A model generated the notes under the pieces. It was not told the DNA's origin. It searched no databases and saw nothing but the letters and a program-made list of their open reading frames with translations. A stretch of 64,000 nt of DNA, taken from the NCBI RefSeq assembly GCF_036373705.1, contig NC_089866.1, positions 2,008,501 to 2,072,500 of the forward strand, in the 5' to 3' direction. Shown piece after piece: positions 11,826 to 23,600 of this stretch. The DNA is from Amia ocellicauda. Lineage: Eukaryota > Chordata > Actinopteri > Amiiformes > Amiidae. The position numbers and the translations under genes were made by a program. Within the stretch, counting starts at the first letter, position 1, and each line of letters starts with the position of its first letter.

Positions 11826-14669
11826 GGCCACTGCAACAGATCACATTCAATCACCTTCCCCCGAAACCTGGCCTCGGCTGGCCTCACGTTCTAACTGCAC
11901 ACATTTGCGTTTCCCTGGACCGTGTGAAATCACCCTTAGTGTTGGGAAGGGGCAGTATAAAAACACTTCCAATAGCAGCTAAAAAAACCTTTTGGTTCAG
12001 CTGCTGAGCAATAAGTGCCACTGGAGTGACAACCGCATTGAGGGAGGGAACCCCCAAGGGTCTCGAGGTTCTAGATCAGCGGTGCGGAACAACGCTGCGG
12101 TCTGCGCTCTCCCGTGCGCTGCAGAAGGGGTGAGGTATTGAGCTTCTCGATTGGAAAACAGCAGTTGGATTGTGGAAACGTTCAGGACAGCGATGCAACA
12201 CACCGCTGTCAAAGAACACACACACACTGCGGAAGTCCTAGTCAAGTAAGGAGCTTTTTCCCAGCATTGACACAGTTACACATTAAAATCAGAATCTGGA
12301 TACAACAAACATACAAAGAATGGATACAAAATGCTTTATCAAAGCGTAACAAGAACAGAACAGGTGCTTCATTCCAAACAACATTAAAAACGAGTGTTAG
12401 TACTCATGCAACGAATGGTCTCTGTAACCGGTTCTGCGGAATAATATGGCAGTAATTCCAGAACCAGGAAGTGGGGTGGGAGGTAATGTGATGTCAGTCT
12501 TCAAGTCCAGCAGGTATGATAAGTGAGGAACGCACCAAGAGATACATCCATTACATTGGGCACCATGCTCCTCGCGCTCCACACAGTCCCTTCTCCGACC
12601 TCTCGGTAAGGCACAGGTTCACACGGCAGCTTCACAGTCCTGTAGTCTTCGTATGGGTCAAATATACAGCATCGGATTGTCCTTTAATAAAGTGTACTCC
12701 TCTAGTGTAACGTGTACCACCTGCCTCATATCAGGGCAGTAGAATCTGATATCTGGAGGCTCTAGACCAGTGGGAGGTTAAAGCCCACCGGTTTTAAACA
12801 CAGTCTCTGCTAGTGACTTCAAAAAGTCCGATCATGACAATTACGTTTCTGTACACATTGTCCTGCAAATCCCTGATAAAAAAAAGTTATACTTGTAGAA
12901 TAAATGTCACAAAGGCTGGTAAGATTCCCCGAACCGAACAAAGTCAAATACAAGCCTGTATTGCGACTCTGAGACGGGCTTTACATTCCGGTGGAGCTGG
13001 GCACGTAACCTGCCAACATATGGCACAAGCCTGGCTATTTCTATGGAGTAATTCTAGTCTCTGCTGGCATGGGGTTCACAGAGATCAGGTCTCCGTCCAC
13101 CGTGGTCAACAGTACATTACAGAATGTACCTGCAGACTCCTCTCTACTCTCCTTCCCGGCACCGGACCAGAAGCCCGATCTGCGAGCCGAAGCCCTGCCA
13201 AGGCCGGGCTCTCGGAGAATCTGGCTCCTTTAAACCATTCACAACACAATCTTCAGCGGTCACACATCGAGGTGGACTCGCAGGGCGCAGTTATCTGATG
13301 AGATCATCCATCATTTCTAAGAAAGGGACTCGAGATGTGTCACTTTGTCTCCTCGGGCAGAGACTCGCGCGGCAAAGACAGTGATAGGTTTTTAAAGTCC
13401 TGACACCCCGATCGATCTGCTCGGGGTTGCGTTGAATTTCTCGGCCTCTTGCTTTGGCTCGTCTGGCATCTTTAAAGAGGAGACACTTTAACAGCCCAGA
13501 ACAAAGTCCCGCTTTAGTTTTCGGACTGAAGGCAAAGTAACACATCATGAAGGCAACCAATATCTCCTCATAAATATAGACTTTTATCTACATTAATAAA
13601 ACAGTAACTTGCTCCAAGAGGTATAAAAGTGCTAGACATGGATGGAGGAGGCCAAACTGTCAAATGATTACAATCAAGGCACGACTAAAAGTCCCCAGTA
13701 AGGGAGCACGAACAAGCCTTCATTTGCAGCTTACAGGAGTGCTGTACCTGTGCTTTAAGATGCCATTTAAAAACACGGAAGGGTGACTGAGGGGCAGCCA
13801 AGCACCCGATCTACGCCTGGGGCGGTGGGGGGCAGTGGTCAGGTGGAGGTAGCATAGTTAGTGGTTCTGATGGAGTTTCAGACAGGAAACTGAGATGGGG
13901 GTGGCACTGCAAAGAGGACCGGCCTGGAGGGGGATGTTCCTCACTGGCCGAGCCATGGCTGCAGATCACAACTAATTTAAGACCCTGATTCAGCGGCGGC
14001 CTCGCCCCACCCTCCAGCACATTCAAGTATATTCGGACTGTCCCCAAAAAGGCAAGATTTCACCCCCCACCCCATTTCACTTTAAAACCAACATTTACAG
14101 TGAAAACACTTTCGACCACAATGACGGAGTTTACGGCTCTTGTCCAGAACTCCTGACCCCTCCTCAGTTTCGGTCAGACACGTCCTACAGCTGCTGGGGT
14201 TTGGGGGAACACTGTCCTCTTGAAAAATAAAAATACTTTGGATTCTTAAATTTAAAAATCAGCAGCTGAAAGAGCTTCAGAAAGATCCAAATCTGAACAG
14301 CTTGACACCGGCCACACAAAGCCATCAGAGACGGCAAGAAAAGGCAACTTCAGCCAAACGCCTGTGGAGCAGATCTGTGTCCAGCGCATCCGAGCCTCCG
14401 AAGTCCTGGCCTTGTAAATTTTAAAGGCTGAAAATGTTTTCCGTTTAAGATGGGATGAGAACGAACCCATGAAGTCACTTATACCCCTGAAACACCATAT
14501 AAACAGTCCTTTTTAGGCTTGTCACTTTAAAACCATCCCAGTGGGATTCTTTCCCAACGTTTCTGGGGATTTATATATTTTTTGAGTTGCTTGCATCGTG
14601 CCCAGTCCTCCCGGCCCGGCGTGGGGCCGTCCTGCCTGGTGGTGCCGCAGCGCGAGGGCGCCCATGGCG
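11826..14669 (-). other. ccnf: ccnf 3' UTR (inferred)
   Basis: This is mostly unique sequence without transposon copies, between the cyclin F stop codon and the first convincing poly(A) signal. I see no splice pattern or second gene in it. The extent is inferred from the signal position only. Confidence 0.45.
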
Positions 14670-17600
14670 TCAAAGGCTGAGGAAGCCAGTGTTGGCTTCG
14701 TCGTCCTCCTCGCTGTGCTCTGCTGTGTTCTTCCTCTTTACTTGCCGCCGGGGGCAGGCGCGGTGTCTGTGGGCCCCCAGCGCACACAGGGTCTGGGCCT
14801 TGGAGACTGGGGGGCTGGCGCTGTGGACCCCGGCCATGGAGGACGGGCTGGCGCCGTGGACCGAGGAGTACCCCGAGCTGAGGTCCGCTGCCGGCATGCT
14901 GAGCGAGCGGGACATCAGCCCCCGAGTCCGAGACGAGCCCTCCTCCTCCTCCTCCTCCTCCGGCCCCCAAGTCCTGCAGGAGCCCCTGTTCTGCGGCGCC
15001 TCCCCGGCCGGGCCCTCGTCATCGCTGGACAGCGCGCGGCAGTACTCCCCTCCCTCCCCGGCCAGTGACGGTAACTCCAGCACCACGCCAGGGGCCAGCC
15101 CTGTGGGAAAGGCAGAGCAAAGCAGTTAGGAAACAGCACTGCAGCCCCACCATGACACCCCACGGGAACCGACCCTCGCTTCTGCAATCTGTACTGAGAA
15201 TCCGTCAGTGTGACACAGACAACAACAGATAATCAGCTAACTATGCCATAAAATCACTAAATGCAAAAAATATGCTCTTAACTTTTGAACACTGAGAATG
15301 TATTAAACGAAAGGCGTTATATTAAAGGGTAGTCTGGGAAGAGAAATATAATTTCTACACGTGGGCAAAATGTGGCATGAAGACACGGAGCTCAAAACCC
15401 CCCAAACTGCCGAAACCTTTCATGAGTACAGAGCCCCGCCCCCCGGTCGCTCACCATCTCCGTCCTTCTCGCCCTCGCTCTCCTGGTCGCCCTCGTACCC
15501 CGAGCAGGACGTGTCCAGGCTCCAGTCCAGGAAGTCTCCCAGCAGCGTCTCCTCCTGCGTCGACAGCTCGGCGGTGGGGGTGCAGCGATCCGCCTGGATA
15601 CCGTCCTCCCTCCTCCTGCGGAGCACAACGCCGCTCAGTCACACACACACTCATCCCGACAAACCCTCCTGCTCACTATTGTACTGCTTTCACGGGCAAC
15701 TGATCTTTAAAGGGGGACTATATTTTAATAAAGTGAGCTCTGGTTTCACATTAGATTAAGTGTCACAGCACGAGAAAACGACGCAAAATCCCTCCAAATT
15801 TTGTATTTAGGATAGTTATGAGGAACTAAGATTAACCATATAATATAAGGGTTCAGGTTCTTTTTGGTTTCTGAGATCTGGGAGCCAACATATCAACATA
15901 ACCAAATTCAATTTAAAATACGATTTATTTTGCATCATTCCAGGGGCTGTTCCATCAAATTTGCTCTGGGATTTTATTTATTTAACTTTATCACCTTCTG
16001 CATACTTTGTTTACTGTTCTGTTCCCTTATTTGTGCATATTCTTTGTTCATGGCAGATTGAGTATGAATATAGCTTACAGCATTCAAGCATTAATTAAAC
16101 ACCTCAATTTAAAATCGCTCTGGAGTCTTCATAGTGGTTTCAGGAATGCTGATAGTGGTAAACCAGTGGGTTACAGTAGTAAACTTGTATCCACATCTCA
16201 TTACTAAACATAACCAAAGCTGGACCTTTTAATAATTTGAAGGGCATCACACATCACATTTTTACATATTATAATTTTAAACCTAGCAATACACTGAAAA
16301 GGAATGCAGCAGCTAGTCTAGTGTGTCTGGCTGTTCTCCACTCCATTAGTTGTCTTTTGTCATTTCTTGTATGATTAATGTCCCTGGAAACTTGTGTTGG
16401 GTCTGCCTTTTGGCCAGTTTTGACCCCCTTATTGAAAATGTCAAGCAGATACTTTAACATTTTCAGATTTTTCTGACCTCTCATAGTTGAGTGTATAGCC
16501 CAAGCCTTCCTTTATGGATTTGCTTGGGATGGTAGATTGTCCAATTTTCAATTCCCGATAGCTTGAGCCCACTTCTTCCCAATTTCATCACAAGTGTATG
16601 ATTCTCTACAATGTTGTCCAACATCCATGTGCGGTCCCATCTCGGTTTCAGGACACTGAAATAGTGTCTTTTGATATTTGCCCATGAGAAGCATGTGAAG
16701 AACCAAATTGTTGACACAGTTAGCGATGTGGCCTCCTGTGACATCCGTGGGAATCTCTGGTAAAGGAATAACTCCCCTTTGCCAATGTCCTCACACCCTC
16801 TACGACAAACTGGAAGGTGCTCAGTGCCCTGATGCTCTATACCTGCCATGACCTCCAATACAGCTGTTCTGCAGCCTTTAAGAACATAAAGTGTCCAATC
16901 GAAAGGAGGCCACTCGCCCCATCGTGCTCGTTTGGTGTCCATTAATATCTAAGTGATCAAGGATCCTATCCCGTCTGTTTTTGAATGATCCCAAATTGTC
17001 TCTTCAGCCACATCGCTGGGGAGTTTGTTCAGATTGTGACGCCTCTCTGTGTGAAGAAGTGTCTCCTGTTTTCTGTCTTGAATGCCTTGGATCCCAATTT
17101 CCATTTGTGTCCCCGGGTGCGTGTGTCCCTGCTAATCTGGAAAAGCTCCTCTGGTTTGATGCGGTCGATGCCTTTGATACCACAGTGTGATTCTAGGACT
17201 TATTTAATGTCCTCTGCAGTTAGAACATTCACATACCTTCTAATGTGCATTTTCAAGGATACAATATATTTCAGTCACAAATATCCTTTCCAGCCTAAGT
17301 GTCTGAGAAATCATACCGTGATTGACGGCACATGCTCTAGCTAGAGGCAACAGAGAAGCAGTCCTGCTTGCAGTTGTTGAACACATGAACAAGGCTCTCC
17401 ACATTGTGGTTTCCATCTTCTCCTTTGGTGATGACACATGCCAGCTGCTCCAACACTTCCCCAAGTGCTCCATGGAGTCACAACAGGGGTCCTAAGACTA
17501 TGAAGAAGATAGCATCTCTATGACTAATGTGGGAGGTGTTTAATCAGTGCTTGAATGCTGTATAGTCAGTCAATCTACCATGAACCAAGACTATACACAA

Positions 17601-20600
17601 ATAAGGGAACAGAATAGTAAACAAAGTATGCAGAAGGCCATAAAGTTAATTAAATAATAGCCCAGATCAAATTTGATGGAACAGCCCCATTGACGAAAAA
17701 ATACGTCATATTTTAAATTAATTTGGATACAGAATTACTGCCTGAACACGCTGGTGTACCACTATCAGAGCATTCCTGAAACCACTATGAAGACTGCAAA
17801 GCAATTCATTTGATATAAGTAAAAATCAATTGTGGTCATGACCTTTAATTAAAATCGTAAGATATTTACCAACGACACACCCAGTTTTATTCCCAAAACC
17901 CAGAAGTGCCCCCCAAAGAGCCCCCTCTAAAGCCCTCACTGTATTAACATCCCATGTATGTTAAGGTTTCTATTAAGAGAGGGCACATGCCTTTATTCAA
18001 AATTGCCAAGCTTTGTTCTTGGAGTTGTTGTGTGAGCATCCTGCACCCTTGAATACGAGCCCATTTTTCAGAAATACATTGAGATTTTTATCCCAAATTT
18101 GAATGCGGATACGAGCACCATAACGTAACGACCAGGGCTGCACATGTTCATGGGTGGAGCTCTGCTTTGATACGAACATTAAAAGCAGGCGTTGAAGTCA
18201 TACCTTTTTAAGAATGGTCACGACAGTAGTATGAAATCAGCCCATTTTAAGACCTGTGCCTGTCTTCATAAAGCGTCTGAGAGTGATAAATCAGTCCTAA
18301 GTACCTGAAATATCTGAGAGTGACGTCAATTTGGTCCCATTTTTACTCTTAGGACTAAAAGATATTTCTAAAGATTCTATGGAATTAAAAGCACTCCTAA
18401 CTCAACCAATATTGAGGAGACCCTAACTAGAAACAAGTTGGGAGACAGTAGTGATGAGACACGACTGAGCGCAGCTTCTGTGAAAGGAAAGTTTACGGCG
18501 GTGTGATGAAGAGTTATTGCAACGATATAGGTTGGACAGAAACTGAATATTGTGTTCGTTACTGAACAAGAAATGCAGTTTCTTCCATCACTGGCCACAG
18601 GGAAAATGCAACATGTAGCAGTGGTGATCTGGGACCATCAGCACAGCCATCAGTAAGCAGAACTTCCCATCAGATCATAATGGTATTAACACCCAAGTTT
18701 GTTCATTGATTTCCCCAGTAATGCATGACCAATACCCCCAAAACAAGCCACATTCATGATCAATGATTATTCCTATATAAATCAATTAATAATCAATGCT
18801 AGCCTATATCCATCAAGGGTTTGACATTACACACATTCTATACACTGAAAAAGTACAAAATAAGACGCAAAATGAATGAAAGATAATCCACTCATCCAAA
18901 GCACATTCATAATAAACTGTACGCGTGGTGATGAATGCATGTTAACTTTAATTTGTATTTAATTAAATACAGCAAGTGTCTGAAATAGCAAATCTGTGTA
19001 AAACCCTTCACGAATAATAAACAGAAGGATAAATAGTGCGACATTTAAGATGCATTATCTAGCCTATATTTTAGGATTGCGATTATGAAAGTGAAATTAA
19101 TCTAGCATTTTAATTCCATGTAGAACATTAACGTCCTTGTAATTAAGGAATGAGGGGGGAAACGGGTATTATTTTGTGTCAAATTATAAAAAAATAAATA
19201 AAAGGCTGAGTTAGATTACCATATTCCTATAGTTGTCTTTTCGCTTCTGCTCGTCTACATGTGATCTCGCGTTTTTTGGGTTTTATTTTTTTCCAAAATG
19301 AAGAAAATACGTCACAGCGAGTCGTATTCTAACAAACGGTCATGAACATGTGCTAAGTTATTGCTAGGATTGGATCCGACTCGCAGCTAAAAGTAGGTGT
19401 AAGAGACTTTGACTGACTCCTACTCATAGCGAGGAGTAATTTTACTCTTAAACTAACTTTTAGAGAGACTCCTAGGAGTCAGAAATGTTTTATGTTCTGA
19501 AAATGCATATTTTGGATGCCTACTAGGGGGGCTCCCAGATCTCAAAGTAAACACACTTGAAACCTTATATGGTTAATCTTAGTTCCTCATAACTATCCTA
19601 AATACAAAACTGACGGATTTGGCAGACCGACCTTTGTCTGTTTTTCTTGTGCAAAGATTACATACAATACAGATGTCTATGGACTTAAGTCCAATCAGGC
19701 GTCTAGAGAGTCCCATCAGCGCGCCGACACAGGGCTGAGCACCACTGCGCCCCCTGGCTGCGGCGAAGGGAAGCCCAGCTCGGTAGTTTACCTTTTGCTC
19801 TTGCCGGCCGGGGAGGACAGGAAGGTGTGCATGTCGGTGGCCTGGGAGCTGGGGGCCGTGGACTGAGGGCTGGCCAGCTGCTCCTCCCGCACCTCCAGGA
19901 TCAGGCACAGCTCTCTGAACTCCATCACCTGAGACACAGACACCACAGTGAGGCCCAGAAGCGCCGCTTCAATCACACGCTCTCAGGATACTTTAACTGA
20001 ACGGGTACGGGCAGCTCGTGAACATTCAGGAAGAGATCATACATTTCGGAATCGCAGGTTTCCTCCCGGATCACCAGGTGTCGTGCAATAAACAGATTTG
20101 CATTGGTTTGTTTGCAGCTGGCCGCACCAAAGCTACCACACCACCACAAATCTACCAGATTCTACATTAACAGGAGAGCAGATTTCTGACAACCAGAGAA
20201 GTGCGATGGTGCCCATCTTGTACCCCCTCCCCGCCAGGCAGAATACCTTCTCCTTGCTGATCTGCTGGTACGAGTCGTCCTCAAACCTCTGCTTCACGCC
20301 GGTCAGGGAGACATGCCGGTAATCCTTCGGAACATCGTCATGGAAGCTGCGGGAGGCAGAGAACACATGGGGGCTGTCATGTGACGCTCTTGGTCCGAAC
20401 CCGGGCAGCACAGGGAAACAACGAAGCCAGGTACGTTTTGGGGGGGGGGGGGGGGGGGGAAAATGACTGAAGAGCTTTTTATCGAGACTTTAGGAGGAGC
20501 AGCTCGAATCCAAAGTCCTACCTGTGTTCTGAGTGTCACCGATTTCCTTCCCTCCCTCCCTCCCTCCCCCACCTCCTTCACATGCAGCTCAGATGAGCAG

Positions 20601-23600
20601 ATTTCGTGTGTGGGGCAGGAGGGGCCGCTGCAAAGATAATTGCTTCAAGAAGTTAAATGAAGTTGTCGCTCTCTCTTCAGTTATAAAGCTGCACGTGCAG
20701 GCGATGAATGACAGACCACGGCTCGACGACAGGCGCCGTTCACTTCCTCCGCAGCGGCTCAATTTCAACAACAATCAGCTCCATCAGAGAAGTTTTGATT
20801 GGCTTTTAACTTAAGCAGCCGAAGACTTGAGTACCTGCCAAACCGTACGAGCAACTGCAGATTGCATTGAGGGAACAGCTGCCTCGACTCTCACACTTTT
20901 CATGCCGAATCAAACCAGCTTCATCTCAATAAAGAGTAAGTAAATACAATCACAGATACTGCATTTTTCCCCCCTGACTTTTCAACCCGTTTCTTAGTCT
21001 CTCCGAGTAGATGTTTTTAACATTGTAATGCAGCGCACACACACACACTCCCTGAATCAAAAGGCCACCGAGGAACCGAGCAGCGCCTCTCCATTTGGAA
21101 GTGATTGAAGCTCTTAACATAACAGGCCTGAAATTCAATCACAGCCCATCAGCCATGCCCCCACTGGCCCCGGCCCCAGCCCTTTAGGTTTGTGCTTTTA
21201 ATCAGATGGCAGCGAGAAAGCCTCTCTGAGCCGCGGCAGCAATGACACAGCCCGACTGGGGAGAGTGCCAGAAATGTGCGGCTCCTCCGGGGATGAGACA
21301 TACAGTCCGTGGGCGTTATTGAAGAGACTGGTGTCAGCTGGCACAGGAGGGGGCAGCTTAGCCTCGCTTTGAAACAGCCAAGATGCACACGAACATAGAC
21401 GGCAGCGACTGGCGGCCTTTGAGGATTCAACCGATTTAATACATTGGTTTAAAACATAAACAATCTTCCTCAGTCCATCCTACATTACTACTACTACGAA
21501 AAAAAGGCAAACAGAGTGTTAGGGTATATTGTCAAAAGTGTAGAATTGAGAACAAGGGCAGTGATGTTCAGACTGTACAATGCGCTAGTTAGAGCTCATC
21601 TGGATACTGTGGACAGTTCTGGGCTCCACACTTCAAGAAAGATATCGCTGCTCTAGAGGCAGTTCAGAGGAGAGCAACCAGACTTATTCCAGGTCTGAAG
21701 GGACTGTCCTACTGAGAGACTGAGGAACTGAACCTTTTCACCCTGGAACAAAGGAGACTACGGGGGGACTTGATCCAAGTCTTCAAAATCATGAAGGGCA
21801 TCGACCACATCAAACCAGAGGAGCTTTTCCAGATCAGCAGGGACACACGCACCCGGGGACACAAATGGAAATTGGGCTTCAAGGCATTCAAGACAGAAAA
21901 CAGGAGACACTTCTTCACACAGAGAGGCGTCACAATCTGAACAAACTCCCCAGCGATGTGGCTGTTTTTGAATGTTCCCACATTGTCTCTTCAGACTGGG
22001 TAGGATCCTTGATCACCGAGTTATTAATGGACACCAAACGAGCACGATGGGGCGAATGGGCTCCTCTCGACTGGACACTGTCTTATGTTCTTATGTGGAC
22101 TAGTGTCTTTTGTTCCGCTATGTGGCTCAGCATGTTGAAATGTCTGTCCTTCTGACTATGTGTTTATCCTGGTCTGTCTCCTCACTCTGTGATCTCTAAT
22201 TTAATGGTTTACAATATCGATATTAAGGAGAGGTTTGCCAAGAATGCCGTCCTGCTGGTAAAACGCAGACATCTGTTGTGCAGGCGACGGGTCACTCACC
22301 ATCTCTTGTGCAGGCTGAGCACGCAGGGCACGAGGTCCGTCAGGGAGAAGCCGGTACACTCGCACAGCTGGCTGGTCCAAGGCTGGGCTGTACGGGACAG
22401 AGGATAACCTGGGGTCAGTCCGGGCCAGGGCAACTAAAATCACAACACGACTGGCACGTCCTCTGCCGATCACGAGAGAAGCATCCTTACATATATTAAT
22501 ATATGTGTTGGACATTTAATGAAGAGAAACACTTTAAAAGGATGCTAATTGAATAAAAGCCATGTTCAAATTAGGCTGTAGATTAAATCCGTGCCAATTA
22601 CGAACTCTCAGTCCCCGACGCGGGGGGCGGGGGTGGCCTACCGTATCGGTGCAGGACACGGGTGAGAAGCAGCGCACCGGCCGCCAGGCGTGCCGGGGAG
22701 AAGCGGGACAGGCTGGTGTAGAGCAGAGACAGCTCGCAGATGTAGCTGAACAGGTGGGTGCTGCGCTTCTCCAGGGGGGTCAGGGCCAGCAGCACCTCGC
22801 CGTAGTCCAGCAGGGTGGGCATCTGCAAACAAGCCCCCCCACAGTGCGGTTAGTAGCTGTTTCACACGTTTCCCGTTCCCCCCCACATTGCCGACACCTC
22901 TGAAGCTCAAACCATCGATCTGCAGGGCTGGAAAAGGGCTCGACTGATGCGATTCATCCGCTCCCCATGAGAGTTTGAGGAAGGATGTTATGCAGGGGTC
23001 TTGGGGTTATCAAATTAAGTCATCTGCCCCCAGATAGATAACCCCTGCATTCAGAGAAACCACAGATGGACACCTCTGCCAATAAAAGGAAGATTTAATT
23101 GACAGCAAAGGGACTGCGTAGTCTCTCCATCTTCAATGGAGGCAACAGGCATGTAGTCGAGCTTCCAAACAGAAACCGAATTCCTGGGAGAAACTGGCAG
23201 CCCGTTCAAACCGTCTGGCCACACCTCAGCCAGAGCGGGGCGGTTCGGCACAATCGCAGACATCCGTCCTCCAATACACACGCAACACGGCAAACCAAAA
23301 CCAAGGAGTCCAAAGCTCAGGGTGCGAATTTCAGGCGAGGGAAGCGGCAGACACTCACTCGGATCTTGCCCTCCAGTGCCGAGATGAGCTCCCCCATCAT
23401 GCGGACTAGGTCCTCGTACTTGTAGGTGTTGTCTGTGAGCCACACGGCCTCCCGGATGGTCAGGATCTCTTTACTGGTGTATCTAAGAACGGGGATGAGG
23501 ACGGAGAGAGAAACAGAATGAATGAATGACTCCCTTTCGGCGCTCAAAGGGGGAAACGGTATGCAGCCGAGGAGCCCCTCCCAGTCTCGCTCTCTCACCT

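Larger units (their letters stand above)
15784..19640. mobile_element. Nested inverted-repeat composite in ccnf intron 15
   Basis: Two outer arms are inverted copies: about 15784-15890 and about 19515-19625. They share a perfectly matching core that begins TTTTGTATTTAGGATAG and runs on for over 40 bp, then the shared words GAGATCTGGGAGCC. Weaker similarity continues outwards (a GCAC-AGAAAA block). Inside lie a smaller inverted-repeat unit, a CR1 LINE fragment and a Harbinger-like copy. The family of the outer element is not recognised, and its exact ends and target duplication could not be fixed by eye. It accounts for most of the roughly 4.2-kb intron. Confidence 0.6.

Noticed and set aside
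14587-15129. 180-codon plus-strand open frame
   Set aside because: It is antisense to the last ccnf exon, which fits cyclin F with matching splice phase.
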